NCBI GenBank assembly: GCA_965212085.1 | Contig: OZ243042.1 | Location: 372,001 to 436,000, forward strand | Direction of reading: 5' to 3' | DNA from: JAHRAW01 sp965212085 | GTDB taxonomy: Bacteria; Pseudomonadota; Gammaproteobacteria; Arenicellales; Poriferihabitantaceae | Length of the DNA: 64,000 bases | Shown here: positions 53,302 through 62,829 of the stretch, piece by piece | Layout of the letters: every line of letters begins with the position of its first letter | How positions within the stretch are numbered: position 1 is the stretch's first letter | Notes under the pieces: generated by a model | Told to the model about the DNA's origin: nothing | The model's input: the letters and a program-made list of their open reading frames with translations, nothing else | Databases searched by the model: none | Made by a program: the position numbers and the translations under genes

Positions 53302-53407
53302 TTTATTTCCTGCTAAAAAGTTTGCATTCTCACTGAAATGAGTGTGTGAGTCAAGCCAGTTAAAATACCAGTCCGAGCGACGAAGATAGCAAATCACACA
53401 AACAGTT

Positions 53408-53902
53408 TCACAATAAATACGCCACCAACGCCTGGCGGCTGTCCGGCGTAACCCGCGCAATATCAATGCCGAGGGCGGCGTCCACCGGCACAAACTCCGC
53501 CGACACCACCTCGCTCTCTTGCAGCACAAACGGCCCGTCATGCACGCAGGAGAAAACCCGCCCCCAGCTGCGCTTGACCGGGGCGCGGGTGGCGTCTTCA
53601 AACCACAGGTTGAAGTGGGCGGTCAGGGGCGGCGACACGCCCAGTTCCTCTTCCAGTTCCCTGGCGGCGGACAACTCGTAGCTCTCGCCGGCGCGCACCA
53701 CGCCGCCGGCGGCGAGGTCGAGCAGCCCCGGATAGAGGTCCTTGGTGTCGGTGCGCCGCTGGGCCAGTATTTCCCCGGCGGCGTTGAATACCAGTATATA
53801 ATTGACCCGGTACATGAGGCCCCGCCGCCGCATCTCGGCGCGTGGCAGCGCGCCGATGACGGAATCCGAGGGGTTGATGATGCTGACGATTTCCGGGGGC
53901 AT
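53408..53902 (-). CDS. NUDIX hydrolase (YfcD-like)
   Basis: A 164-residue pyrophosphohydrolase. The Nudix box runs from GGVVRAGESYE to RELEEELG (about residues 66-88) with all acidic and Gly positions kept. The N-terminus (VSIINPSDSVIGALPRAEMRRRGL) resembles the YfcD/isopentenyl-diphosphate isomerase-like group. The substrate is unknown. A TATAAT box lies 26 bases upstream. Confidence 0.9.
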   Translation of the reverse strand: MPPEIVSIINPSDSVIGALPRAEMRRRGLMYRVNYILVFNAAGEILAQRRTDTKDLYPGLLDLAAGGVVRAGESYELSAARELEEELGVSPPLTAHFNLWFEDATRAPVKRSWGRVFSCVHDGPFVLQESEVVSAEFVPVDAALGIDIARVTPDSRQALVAYLL

Positions 53903-53928
53903 GGCTGGATCAGGATTGCCGGATCAGG

Positions 53929-53934
53929 ATTATA
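53929..53934 (-). promoter_or_regulatory. -10 box of the NUDIX gene
   Basis: TATAAT on the minus strand, 26 bases before the start codon. It sits at the end of a short direct repeat (GGATCAGGATT twice, 53907-53931). Confidence 0.4.
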
Positions 53935-54182
53935 AGGGGCGCCCGGTTGACGGCCTTGCCGGGCTGCCACATTGTAGCCACAAAAAAGACGGCGAAGGCA
54001 CGGGGTCCGGCTATCGCCGCTCCTGAATTCCCGCCATCTGGCACCGAACGGCGGGCTTTTCTGGTACTACATCTGCGCCGCCGGGGCTTTTATTTTTGCG
54101 GTTTGTTTTGCGGGGCCGGGGGCCGGTAATGGCATCCAGTAATGGCATCGGTAACGACGGGGAGATTAACGAGGAAAGCAAC

Positions 54183-55301
54183 ATGCTGGTAGGCGTGCCC
54201 AAAGAGATCAAGAACCACGAATACCGGGTGGGGATGTCCCCCGCCAGCGTTCGGGAAATGGTCAAGCACGGCCACGAGGTCGTGGTGGAAACCAACGCCG
54301 GGGCCGGCATCGGCGCCGATGACGACGCTTATCGGGCGTGCGGCGCCAGGGTCGCCGACAGCGCCGAGGAAATTTTCGCCACCGCCGGGATGATCGTCAA
54401 GGTCAAGGAGCCCCAGGCGGTTGAGCGGGCGATGCTGCGCGAGGGCCAGCTGCTCTACACCTACCTGCACTTGGCGCCGGACCCGGAACAGACCCGGGAT
54501 CTGGTGGCCGGCGGCGCCACCTGCGTCGCTTACGAGACCGTAACTTCGCCCCACGGCGGGCTGCCGCTGCTGGCGCCGATGTCCAAGGTCGCCGGGCGCA
54601 TGTCCATTCAGGCGGGCGCCTACTGCCTGGAGCAACCCCACGGCGGACTCGGCATGCTGCTCGGCGGCGTTCCCGGCGTGGACCCGGCCAAGGTGGTGAT
54701 CCTCGGCGCCGGCATGGTCGGCACCCACGCCACCCACATCGCCGTGGGCATGGGCGGGGACGTGTGGATCATCGACAACAATCCCGCCGCCCTGGAACGC
54801 CACTGGGCGCAGTTCGGGCGCAGCACCAACTCGGTTTTCTCCACCGCAGACGCCCTGGAACGCCACATCCTGGACGCCGACCTGGTCATCGGCGGCGTGC
54901 TGATTCCCGGCGCCGAAGCGCCCAAACTGGTAACCGCCGAAATGGTCAAGGCGATGAAGCCGGGCTCGGTGATCGTTGACGTCGCCATTGACCAGGGCGG
55001 CTGCTGCGAAACCTCCAAACCAACCACCCACGCCGAGCCGACCTACGTGGTGGACGGCGTGGTGCACTACTGCGTCGCCAACATGCCCGGCGGCGTGCCG
55101 CGCACCTCAACCTACGCGCTCAACAACGTCACCCTGCCCTTCGCCGTGGCCCTCGCCGACAAGGGCGCGAAGCGGGCGTTGCTGGATGACCCGCATTTGC
55201 GGAATGGGTTGAATGTGCATGCGGGGAAGGTGACGCATCGTAAGGTGGCGGAGGATTTGGGGTACGATTATGTGGATGCTGAGACGGCACTGAAAAATTG
55301 A
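54183..55301 (+). CDS. ald: Alanine dehydrogenase
   Basis: 372 residues. Interconverts L-alanine and pyruvate with NAD and ammonia. R15, K75 (VKVKEPQ) and H96 (YLHLAPD) match the substrate and catalytic residues of known enzymes, and the NAD motif is GAGMVGTHATHIA. GAGGAA sits six bases before the ATG at 54183. With xsc 650 bases on, it may recycle the pyruvate used when taurine is transaminated, as in known taurine operons; no taurine transaminase is certain here. Confidence 0.96.
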   Translation: MLVGVPKEIKNHEYRVGMSPASVREMVKHGHEVVVETNAGAGIGADDDAYRACGARVADSAEEIFATAGMIVKVKEPQAVERAMLREGQLLYTYLHLAPDPEQTRDLVAGGATCVAYETVTSPHGGLPLLAPMSKVAGRMSIQAGAYCLEQPHGGLGMLLGGVPGVDPAKVVILGAGMVGTHATHIAVGMGGDVWIIDNNPAALERHWAQFGRSTNSVFSTADALERHILDADLVIGGVLIPGAEAPKLVTAEMVKAMKPGSVIVDVAIDQGGCCETSKPTTHAEPTYVVDGVVHYCVANMPGGVPRTSTYALNNVTLPFAVALADKGAKRALLDDPHLRNGLNVHAGKVTHRKVAEDLGYDYVDAETALKN

Positions 55302-55348
55302 AGTGACTCGACGATTACGATACTTAACAGCACTGAAAAATTGAGGTG
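55286..55348. repeat. 19-bp direct repeat at the ald 3' end
   Basis: GCACTGAAAAATTGAAGTGA (55286) and GCACTGAAAAATTGAGGTGA (55330) differ at one base and lie 44 bp apart. The first overlaps the last codons of ald. It marks the edge of an AT-richer gene and may be a scar of its insertion. Confidence 0.65.
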
Positions 55349-55353
55349 ATACT

Positions 55354-55932
55354 ATGACTACAACCATAAACAACGCGATTACACCGGAAAAGTTTCTCGA
55401 AGCATGGCGAGCCGTGTGGGAAAGGGACGAACGCGAAAGCGGGAAGTTGGCCGAGATATTCCAAGGTCAACCCTGGACGCCGGTCACCGAGTATATGCTC
55501 ACATCAGACAATTCGTTTTTACGGCGAGTGGGCGGCGAGTTAGGAATTAACGAGCAGCCAGATGGATGTATATCGCAAGACAGCGGCGGTATTTTAAAAC
55601 TTGATATGGCTTTTATTGCCGACAACAAAGATGGCTGTCCAACGTTTATTGATGTCATGATAGAGCATGAAAACGACAGAGCAACTGTAAAAAATGAAAT
55701 GTGGAAACTGATGTTTTTGCGGTCACCGTTGAAAGTACTCGTTACTTATTCGGCCACCCCTGAGGCAGAAAACCAACCACAGAAGTTATTGGATATGTTG
55801 AATGAAGCCAACCAGGATTTCCCGGAAAACGAGAACACTACTTACCTGTTTATCTTTGGCCGTTTGCTCGACGGCAAGATGAGTTGGCAGTGGTGTTCCA
55901 ATGAAGAACCAACACCAAAACCGTTATGCTGA
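55354..55932 (+). CDS. Hypothetical protein, possible PD-(D/E)XK-like fold
   Basis: A 192-residue protein not recognised by name. It has a helical N-terminus, then LDMAFIADNKDGCPTFIDVMIEHEND and KVLVTYS split over strands. An aspartate in a strand followed by an acidic E-H-E-N in the next could be a degenerate nuclease core; this is a guess. GAGGTGA precedes the ATG by about eight bases. The gene is AT-richer than ald and xsc on either side and lies next to a direct repeat, so it was probably gained by transfer into this operon. Confidence 0.7.
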   Translation: MTTTINNAITPEKFLEAWRAVWERDERESGKLAEIFQGQPWTPVTEYMLTSDNSFLRRVGGELGINEQPDGCISQDSGGILKLDMAFIADNKDGCPTFIDVMIEHENDRATVKNEMWKLMFLRSPLKVLVTYSATPEAENQPQKLLDMLNEANQDFPENENTTYLFIFGRLLDGKMSWQWCSNEEPTPKPLC

Positions 55933-55951
55933 CCATACAGGAGAAACCACC

Positions 55952-57727
55952 ATGCCAAAAATGACCCCATCCGAAGCCTTCGTTGAAACCCTTGCCGCCA
56001 ACGGCGTAACCGAAATTTTCGGTATCATGGGTTCGGCGTTTATGGACGCAATGGACATCTTCGCTCCCGCCGGAATTCGTTTGGTGCCGGTGGTGCACGA
56101 GCAAGGCGCGGGCCACATGGCCGATGGGTATTCCCGCGTCAGCGGGCGCCACGGCGTGGTCATCGGCCAGAACGGGCCGGGGATTAGCAACTGCGTCACC
56201 GCCATCGCCGCCGCCTACTGGGCACATTCGCCGGTGGTGATGATCACGCCGGAGAGCGGCACCATGGGCATGGGGCTTGGCGGTTTTCAGGAGGCCAACC
56301 AACTGCCGATGTTTGAAGAATTCGTCAAGTACCAGGGCCACGTCAACAATCCCAACCGCATCGTTGAGTTCACGGCGCGCTGTTTTGACCGGGCGATGTC
56401 GGAACTCGGCCCGACCCAGTTGAACATTCCGCGGGATTATTTCTACGGCGAACTGGACCTGGAAATTCCGCAGCCCATGCACCTCGACCGCGGCCCCGGC
56501 GGCGACGCGACCCTTAACGAAGCCGCGAAAACTTTGGCGGCGGCGAAATTTCCGGTGATCATCTCCGGCGGCGGCGTGGTGATGGCCGATGCGGTTCCGG
56601 CGTGCGTGGAACTCGCCGAGTTGCTCGGCGCGCCGGTGGTCAACAGCTACCTGCACAACGATTCGTTCCCGGCCAGTCATCCGATGTGGTGCGGGCCGCT
56701 CGGCTACCACGGCTCCAAGGCGGCCATGCGCATCATCAGCAAGGCCGACGTGGTGCTGGCCCTGGGTTCGCGCCTCGGGCCGTTCGGTACGCTGCCCCAG
56801 TACGGCATTGACTACTGGCCGCAAGGGGCGAAAATTATTCAGGTGGACGCCGATCACAAAATGCTCGGGCTGGTGAAAAAAATCACCACGGGCATCTGCG
56901 GCGATGCCGGCGCGGCGGCCAAAGCCCTGTGCGAACGGCTCGGCAAACTGCAGCCGGCATGCGCCGCCAACCGCGAAGAACGCGCCGCCGTGATCGCCGG
57001 TGAAAAAGCCGCCTGGGAAAAAGAACTGGACGGCTGGATTCACGAAACCGACGCCTACAGCCTCGACATGATCGCGCAGCACAAAAAGGAACCGGGCAAC
57101 TGGCTGCATCCGCGGCAGGTGCTGCGCGAACTCGAAAAGGCCATGCCCGAACGCGCCATGGTGTCCACCGACATCGGCAACATCAACGCCATCGCCAACA
57201 GCTACCTGCGCTTTGAAGAGCCGCGCAGTTTTCTCGCGCCGATGAGCTGGGGCAACTGCGGCTACGCGCTGCCGACGGTGATCGGCGCCAAGTGCGCGGT
57301 CCTCGCCGGCGGCAAAGACCGCCCCGCCATCGCCTACGCCGGCGACGGCGCGTGGGCCATGAGCATGTCCGAGATCATCACCGCCGTGCGCCACAACATC
57401 CCGGTCACCGGCGTGGTCTTCCACAACCGCCAATGGGGCGCCGAGAAAAAGAACCAGGTGGATTTCTACGGCCGCCGCTTCGTCGCCGACGAACTCGAAA
57501 AACAAGACTTCGCCGCCATCGCCCGCGCCATGGGCGCCGAAGGCGTAACCGTGGATCAACTCAAAGACGTCGGCCCGGCGCTCACCGATGCGGTGGACCG
57601 GCAGATGAACGAAGGCAAAACCACGGTGGTGGAAATCATGTGCACCCGCGAGTTGGGCGACCCCTTCCGCCGAGACGCGCTGGCGACGCCGGTGCGGCAT
57701 TTGGGGAAGTATAAGGATTATGTTTGA
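55952..57727 (+). CDS. xsc: Sulfoacetaldehyde acetyltransferase
   Basis: 591-residue thiamin diphosphate enzyme. It converts sulfoacetaldehyde and phosphate to acetyl phosphate and sulfite, the desulfonation step of taurine and isethionate breakdown. E50 (VVHEQGAGHMADGYSR) is the cofactor glutamate, and the ThDP/Mg motif GDGAWAMS, then FHN, spans about 464-492. Xsc-typical stretches are GPLGYHGSKAAMRIISKADV, YGIDYWPQGAKIIQVD and ELGDPFRRDA. CAGGAGA lies upstream of the ATG. It overlaps the next gene by one base. Confidence 0.93.
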   Translation: MPKMTPSEAFVETLAANGVTEIFGIMGSAFMDAMDIFAPAGIRLVPVVHEQGAGHMADGYSRVSGRHGVVIGQNGPGISNCVTAIAAAYWAHSPVVMITPESGTMGMGLGGFQEANQLPMFEEFVKYQGHVNNPNRIVEFTARCFDRAMSELGPTQLNIPRDYFYGELDLEIPQPMHLDRGPGGDATLNEAAKTLAAAKFPVIISGGGVVMADAVPACVELAELLGAPVVNSYLHNDSFPASHPMWCGPLGYHGSKAAMRIISKADVVLALGSRLGPFGTLPQYGIDYWPQGAKIIQVDADHKMLGLVKKITTGICGDAGAAAKALCERLGKLQPACAANREERAAVIAGEKAAWEKELDGWIHETDAYSLDMIAQHKKEPGNWLHPRQVLRELEKAMPERAMVSTDIGNINAIANSYLRFEEPRSFLAPMSWGNCGYALPTVIGAKCAVLAGGKDRPAIAYAGDGAWAMSMSEIITAVRHNIPVTGVVFHNRQWGAEKKNQVDFYGRRFVADELEKQDFAAIARAMGAEGVTVDQLKDVGPALTDAVDRQMNEGKTTVVEIMCTRELGDPFRRDALATPVRHLGKYKDYV

Positions 57728-58572
57728 TGAAAAAAGTTGTCCATCAGATTGAAAACACCGCCATTGACTCTTTGATTAGTGTCTTTGGCGGTGAGGACAC
57801 ATTAATTCGCGCTGCGTTCAAAAATTCTTATTTCGCTGACCCTGACAAAGTCCGGGGACAAACGCCATACTTTCCGGATCGCGCCCGCTATAGCAGAAAG
57901 CATTACCCGGACAAGAACAAGGGACAGCAAGATATTTGGCGGGCTGGCGACAACAGAGAAGTTACATTGGATGACAACGCCAAGGCCCACAAGGCGTGGG
58001 AAAACTATACCGGCTACCCAATACAACGAAAATCCGGCTATGGCCTTCGCCATATCTGGGGGTATCCTTGGGATCCGGACGCCTTCACGGCTGGTTGGAA
58101 TTTTTGTTATATGCCATTTTGGGCTGGTATGTTGACCGAAAAACAGCATCCGCTTCTAAAACTAAAGAATGCCTTTCGCCAAGCATCTTGGGATTTATAT
58201 TTCAAGGATAAGCAAGTTTGCAAACCACCTAATTTTGTCACAGATCCACAAATTGATTTAGAGAAAATTCTACAAGGACAGCCGATATTAATACTATCGA
58301 AGCCGCAGAAAAACAAACCGTCCATGCCTCGCCAATTTGATTCTCTCGAAGAATCATTAATGACCATTAGAGAAGCGGCGCACCAAAGTTGGGAAAATCT
58401 GTATAAAGCCGTACGGTTGCTACAAGAAAAATCACATGAAACATTTGGAACAGCGAACGTTGAAAGGAGTTCCAAAAGTGTAGTTAAAAGAATATTGAAA
58501 GAGGCCAACTACCCTTACACCAAAAAAAATCTTGCTAAACTGGAATCTCAAATCAAGCAACGAAAAAAATGA
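57727..58572 (+). CDS. Hypothetical protein
   Basis: 281 residues, not recognised. It is rich in aromatic and charged residues, with the striking stretch RHIWGYPWDPDAFTAGWNF followed by YMPFWAGMLTEKQH, and a basic helical C-terminus. There is no signal peptide or membrane segment. It overlaps the xsc stop by one base and the permease start by four, so it is translated within this operon. Its sequence is clearly AT-richer than both neighbours, suggesting horizontal gain. A nuclease or a DNA-related role is possible but unsupported. Confidence 0.7.
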   Translation: MKKVVHQIENTAIDSLISVFGGEDTLIRAAFKNSYFADPDKVRGQTPYFPDRARYSRKHYPDKNKGQQDIWRAGDNREVTLDDNAKAHKAWENYTGYPIQRKSGYGLRHIWGYPWDPDAFTAGWNFCYMPFWAGMLTEKQHPLLKLKNAFRQASWDLYFKDKQVCKPPNFVTDPQIDLEKILQGQPILILSKPQKNKPSMPRQFDSLEESLMTIREAAHQSWENLYKAVRLLQEKSHETFGTANVERSSKSVVKRILKEANYPYTKKNLAKLESQIKQRKK

Positions 58573-59633
58573 AAGAAAACACACACCACACCACCGGCGT
58601 CCTCACCTCCCTCGCCGCCTTCGTCATCGTCGTCGGCGGCATGAAAATCGCCGCGCCGTTGCTGGTTTCCCTGTTGCTGGCGTTGTTCATCGCCATCCTC
58701 ATCGCCTCGCCCTACGCCTGGTTGCAGGAAAAAGGCGTGCCGAGGTGGCTGGCGTTACTCGGCGTTTTGTTCGTTTTCTGCGGCGCGGTTTTTCTGGTGG
58801 GCTCGCTGATCGGCTCGTCGGCCCAGGAGTTTTCGGCGCGCTTTCCGGTGTATCAGGAACGCCTGCGGGAAATGGCCGCCGGGTTGCTGGGTTGGTTGAA
58901 CCAATGGGGCATGAGCGTCTCCGACAGCCTGGTCGCCGAGTACTTCGACCCCGGCAAGGTGATGGGGCTGGCGGCCGCGGTGTTCAGCGGAATGCAGAGT
59001 TTGCTCGCCAACAGTTTCCTCATCATGATCACCGTGGTTTTCATCCTGCTGGAAGCGCCGAACATTCCCGACAAGTGGCGCGCCGCCCACGCTTACAACC
59101 GCAACGCGGATGAATCTTTGGCGCGCTTCCGCGACGCCGCCCGCAACGTCAACCGCTACATGGCCATCAAAACCTCCACCAGCCTGCTGACCGGCGCGTT
59201 AATCTCGCTGCTGCTGTGGCTGATCGGCGTGGACTATCCGCTGTTGTGGGGAGTGATGGCGTTCCTGCTCAACTTCATTCCCAACATCGGCTCGGTGATC
59301 GCGGCCATTCCCGTGGTGCTGCTGGCGCTGGTACAACTCGGCATCGGCGCCTGCGCCATGACCGCGCTGGCGTACCTGCTGGTGAACACGGTGGTGGGGA
59401 GCATACTCGAACCGCGCATGATGGGCAAGGGGCTGGGGTTGTCCACGCTGGTGGTTTTTATTTCCCTGATCCTGTGGGGATGGGTGCTCGGCGCGGTCGG
59501 CATGCTGCTCTCGGTGCCGCTCACCATCGCCATGAAAATCGCCCTCGACAGCAATCAGGAAACCCGCTGGATGGCGATCATGCTTGGGCCGCGGATTGAG
59601 GCTGGGGATGCGGGAGAGCCGGAAGATAAATAA
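58569..59633 (+). CDS. AI-2E family transporter (PerM-like permease)
   Basis: A 354-residue membrane protein of the AI-2E exporter (TqsA/PerM) superfamily. About eight hydrophobic segments are present, with the family motifs LLWGVMAFLLNFIPNIGSVI and NTVVGSILEPRMMGKGLGLS. The transported molecule is unknown; some relatives move autoinducer-2 or Na+. It starts in a 4-bp ATGA overlap with the gene before. Confidence 0.9.
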   Translation: MKENTHHTTGVLTSLAAFVIVVGGMKIAAPLLVSLLLALFIAILIASPYAWLQEKGVPRWLALLGVLFVFCGAVFLVGSLIGSSAQEFSARFPVYQERLREMAAGLLGWLNQWGMSVSDSLVAEYFDPGKVMGLAAAVFSGMQSLLANSFLIMITVVFILLEAPNIPDKWRAAHAYNRNADESLARFRDAARNVNRYMAIKTSTSLLTGALISLLLWLIGVDYPLLWGVMAFLLNFIPNIGSVIAAIPVVLLALVQLGIGACAMTALAYLLVNTVVGSILEPRMMGKGLGLSTLVVFISLILWGWVLGAVGMLLSVPLTIAMKIALDSNQETRWMAIMLGPRIEAGDAGEPEDK

Positions 59634-59657
59634 CGCGGGTTTGTTGGGCCGACAAAA

Positions 59658-62339
59658 TTATGCTTCAACCCGCCCGTACTTCCGAAAACCGGCAACAAGA
59701 CCGGCGAAGGATTTTTGCTTGTACTTTCTAAAATCTTTCTCTTCCACATAGACAAAATCATACACCACCTCCGACTGCGCCTTGTTGGCGTCTTCGCACC
59801 ACTGCTTCAAGCGCTCCATTTTCTGCGGCACGTCCAACTCTGCCCGGCCTTTGGTTTCAACAATATAAATCTCGCGCGGGGATTTTTTGACGAAGAAGTC
59901 GGGAAAGTAGTTGGAAACATCACCGCTGGCGTTCACATAATCCAACCGGAAACCCACGGCTAAATAATTTTTCGCGTAGGAAACAATATCCCCGCACTTC
60001 TCCAGAAATTCGGCGAAATCCAACTCCAGGGAACTGTCGCCGATGATCTTGTTAAACGCACTTTTTTGCGGAACCAGAACATCCTGCCGCTTGACAATAA
60101 ACGGGCGCGTTTCCCGAATCTTAATGCGCCCCCGAAGTTCCGTGCCGCCCTTGTCCTGCAAAGTGATCGCGTTAATTTGTTTCTTGAAAGTCTCGATGAC
60201 GGTTTTGATCACCGCAGGCTCAGAAAGATTTCGCAAAGTATTGCGATCATCCAGGTCAACCGGATGTTCAAATAAATCATCGCGGATAAACGTTTTCACC
60301 TTTTCATACACCACGTCATAGACGCTGACCAGCCTCAGTTCCTTCATAATCATCTGACTGAAAAAACCCACGACGGAGCGGTAGTCGGAAACGCCGGTAT
60401 CGTCCAACTCGGTTTTATGGCTGATTTCGTCTTTTGCGATGTAGCGAAAAATAATACTGCGTTTTTGTTGCTCGTCAAATTGTTGATAGGAAATTTTTGC
60501 ATGGTTGAATTGTTTGCCGTCCAGTTTTTCAAGGAGGCCGTATTCGCGGTACGTCCTCGGCGCAAGAAGCGGAATCTCAATATCCAGTTCGTCAATGTTT
60601 TTGTTCGGGTTGTCCTTGTCCACCTCAATCACCAAAGGCGTATTTTGAGTGCCCGTGTCACCCATACCCTGCCGTTCCAGCGTTACGCCTTCCTTCTCTA
60701 TGGATTCCACAAAATCCATAAACGCATCGGTGCCGATGACGCTCAGCTTTTCCCCGGCGTCGGCATCGGGATACATGCGCCGCAACCCCCGCCCCAAAGT
60801 CTGCTCCGGCAGGATATTGCTTTTCGCGGTGTAGGCGCGCAGGCCGACGATGGTGGTCACGTTACGCACGTCCCAGCCTTCTTTCAGCACCAGCACCGAG
60901 ACGATGGCCTTGTAGGGGCTGTCCATGGCGTCAATGTCGTTGGCTTTTTTGCGCAGACGCTCCAGTTCCTCCTTTGCTTTTCCGGTGGCGGCCTCGGAAA
61001 TTTCGCCATTGTTTTTGGTATGAATCACCAGCACGGCGTCCTTCAATTCGGAATAGGTTTTTTCCAGATACTCCGCCGTTTCATCGCAGTTTTTGGTGTC
61101 ATCGGTCATCACAAACAAAATGGATTTCTTCCCCATCTTCCGATGTTCCGCATCCGCCTTGCGCCACTCCACGACACCGAGGTTTAGATAATCGGCGTAT
61201 CGTTCCGAAAACTTGCTACTCGTTCGTTCTTCCAGGCTGTTGCGGCTGTCCTGATCAGGGATGACCGGATGTTTCACCACGTTTTGCGCGATGGCTTCCA
61301 CCAGCGGATAGTCGGCGATGGTCTGCACGAAGATCGCGCCGTTGTTATGCTTCGGCGTTGCGCTGGTGTCCACCTGCAACGCAAGCGCGCCTCCTTTTTG
61401 TTTCAGGCGGTTATGGATGTCTTCAATGGACTTAAACCACGCCATCCGGCTGTCGTGTATGTGATGCGCTTCATCGTTGAACACCGCCAGTTCATCTATG
61501 TCGCGCACGATCATGCCCAGGTCCACCTTTGAATCGGTGGTCGCCCCGGTGGGCCGGGAGCCGAGGAAATAGTCCATGGTATTTTCATCATCCGGCGAAG
61601 ACGGAACGTCATCGCCGGAATACACGCGGTGGATGTTGGTCAGAAAGATATTTCCAGTGGGATGAACCACCCGCACCTCGTCCTGCAGATGAACCCTGAG
61701 TTGAAAATCATCCCGCCAGTTACGCCCGTCAAAACCATTCTCCGGCAACACCGGATCGGCATAAAAAATCCGCAAGCCATCAAAATCCTTTTTCAATCGG
61801 TCCAGCACAATGATGTTGGGGGCAATGATCAGAAAGTTGCGCGCAAGTTTTGAGTCCGACTCATAAAGTTTGTGGAAATAGCACCACGCCAACAACAGGC
61901 TCAGCACCTTGGTCTTGCCGCTGCCGGTTGCCATCTTGATGACAAAACGCAGCCAGTCTTCGTCAAACAGGTTAGGCGAAACCGCCCCGGACGAATCAAA
62001 ACGCATCAGGTCAAACTTGTCCTTGACTCCGGCGGCTTCATACAGATAAACGATGGTTTCAACCGCCTCGCGTTGCGCGAAGTAGTAACGGAATTCCCGC
62101 GCTATCCCATCCGCCCCGGTGAGCAAATGCTCTTCCCGAAACCACCACCGCAACAGGCTACGGCTGGTTTCCGTGGCGTCCATATACTCGCCATCACGAA
62201 ATTCCTTCACCCGCTCGCGCAATTTCCGCACCAGCGGCGGCAACTTCTCCATATACGAATCAGGCTCGTCCGGCAGCCAGCGGACGTCGGGGTCCAGAAC
62301 GTCGCAGGGAGACGCGGGGAAATCCGGGGGGAGTGGCAT
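59658..62339 (-). CDS. Type III restriction endonuclease subunit Res
   Basis: 893 residues. The superfamily 2 helicase core has Walker A ATGSGKT (137-143), DEAH in FNDEAHHIHD (~288), and motif VI QTLGRGLRR. The C-terminal PD-(D/E)XK nuclease has YFPDFFV and IYIVETKG (~815-840). Such subunits translocate or switch on DNA and cut beside unmethylated sites together with Mod. It is downstream of mod, with two accessory genes between, and ends tail-to-tail with the AI-2E-family gene. Confidence 0.9.
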   Translation of the reverse strand: MPLPPDFPASPCDVLDPDVRWLPDEPDSYMEKLPPLVRKLRERVKEFRDGEYMDATETSRSLLRWWFREEHLLTGADGIAREFRYYFAQREAVETIVYLYEAAGVKDKFDLMRFDSSGAVSPNLFDEDWLRFVIKMATGSGKTKVLSLLLAWCYFHKLYESDSKLARNFLIIAPNIIVLDRLKKDFDGLRIFYADPVLPENGFDGRNWRDDFQLRVHLQDEVRVVHPTGNIFLTNIHRVYSGDDVPSSPDDENTMDYFLGSRPTGATTDSKVDLGMIVRDIDELAVFNDEAHHIHDSRMAWFKSIEDIHNRLKQKGGALALQVDTSATPKHNNGAIFVQTIADYPLVEAIAQNVVKHPVIPDQDSRNSLEERTSSKFSERYADYLNLGVVEWRKADAEHRKMGKKSILFVMTDDTKNCDETAEYLEKTYSELKDAVLVIHTKNNGEISEAATGKAKEELERLRKKANDIDAMDSPYKAIVSVLVLKEGWDVRNVTTIVGLRAYTAKSNILPEQTLGRGLRRMYPDADAGEKLSVIGTDAFMDFVESIEKEGVTLERQGMGDTGTQNTPLVIEVDKDNPNKNIDELDIEIPLLAPRTYREYGLLEKLDGKQFNHAKISYQQFDEQQKRSIIFRYIAKDEISHKTELDDTGVSDYRSVVGFFSQMIMKELRLVSVYDVVYEKVKTFIRDDLFEHPVDLDDRNTLRNLSEPAVIKTVIETFKKQINAITLQDKGGTELRGRIKIRETRPFIVKRQDVLVPQKSAFNKIIGDSSLELDFAEFLEKCGDIVSYAKNYLAVGFRLDYVNASGDVSNYFPDFFVKKSPREIYIVETKGRAELDVPQKMERLKQWCEDANKAQSEVVYDFVYVEEKDFRKYKQKSFAGLVAGFRKYGRVEA

Positions 62340-62345
62340 GGGGGG

Positions 62346-62399
62346 TTATTTCAGCGAGGTGGCGAGTATGTCGGCGAATTTGATCGGAATGTATTTCAT
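62346..62399 (-). CDS. Possible 17-codon leader ORF before res
   Basis: ATG to TAA, reading MKYIPIKFADILATSLK. It fills most of the 64-base gap between the nucleotidyltransferase gene and res, ending six bases before the res ATG. It could be a leader peptide for coupling, a remnant, or chance. Confidence 0.2.
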   Translation of the reverse strand: MKYIPIKFADILATSLK

Positions 62400-62403
62400 T
62401 ATT

Positions 62404-62829
62404 TCAGCCCTCTCCGATGATTGCTCGGCGGATTCTGGCGCGCTCTTCGTTTTGCCTTTGATACTGGGAGAGAACACCCACCTCAAAACAAACCCGAGCG
62501 TCCTCATCGGTACAATATATCAATCTTTCAGCACTCAGAATTTCAATCTGGAAAGACGTATTCACACAACGTATATTGGTCAGGTCGATATGTTCAATGT
62601 GGGCCTTACGGGCAATATCGGTTGCAAGAAAATGCCACTTCCGGTGGTCCACTGCTTTTGTTTCGTCGTCGGGCAAGAGTATGGCGACGCCCAAGTCGCT
62701 ATCCTGGCGCTGGTATTCGGTGCCCCAGGTGCCGTAGAGGTAGACGGCTTGGGTTTTGGGGTAAGCCTTCAAAATAGAATCAACAGATCTAGCAACAAAT
62801 ACTTTGATGCGTTTGGGAACAATAGTCAT
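62404..62829 (-). CDS. Nucleotidyltransferase-domain protein (MNT-like)
   Basis: A 141-residue minimal nucleotidyltransferase fold. The motif YLYGTWGTEYQRQDSDLGV carries the two catalytic aspartates D43 and D45; the usual GS is GT-W here. In MNT-HEPN toxin-antitoxin pairs such proteins AMPylate a HEPN toxin, but no HEPN gene is seen on either side, so this one is an orphan built into a restriction operon. It starts in a 4-bp ATGA overlap with the DUF6602-like gene. Confidence 0.82.
   Translation of the reverse strand: MTIVPKRIKVFVARSVDSILKAYPKTQAVYLYGTWGTEYQRQDSDLGVAILLPDDETKAVDHRKWHFLATDIARKAHIEHIDLTNIRCVNTSFQIEILSAERLIYCTDEDARVCFEVGVLSQYQRQNEERARIRRAIIGEG

Noticed and set aside
55850..57700. 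Open frame of 616 codons opposite xsc
   Set aside because: It is the complement of the well-conserved xsc gene; its translation is His/Ala/Val-rich with no domain.
62404..62829. Calling the nucleotidyltransferase an MntA antitoxin of a MNT-HEPN pair
   Set aside because: Neither neighbouring gene reads as a HEPN protein; the adjacent one has a PD-(D/E)XK-like core.
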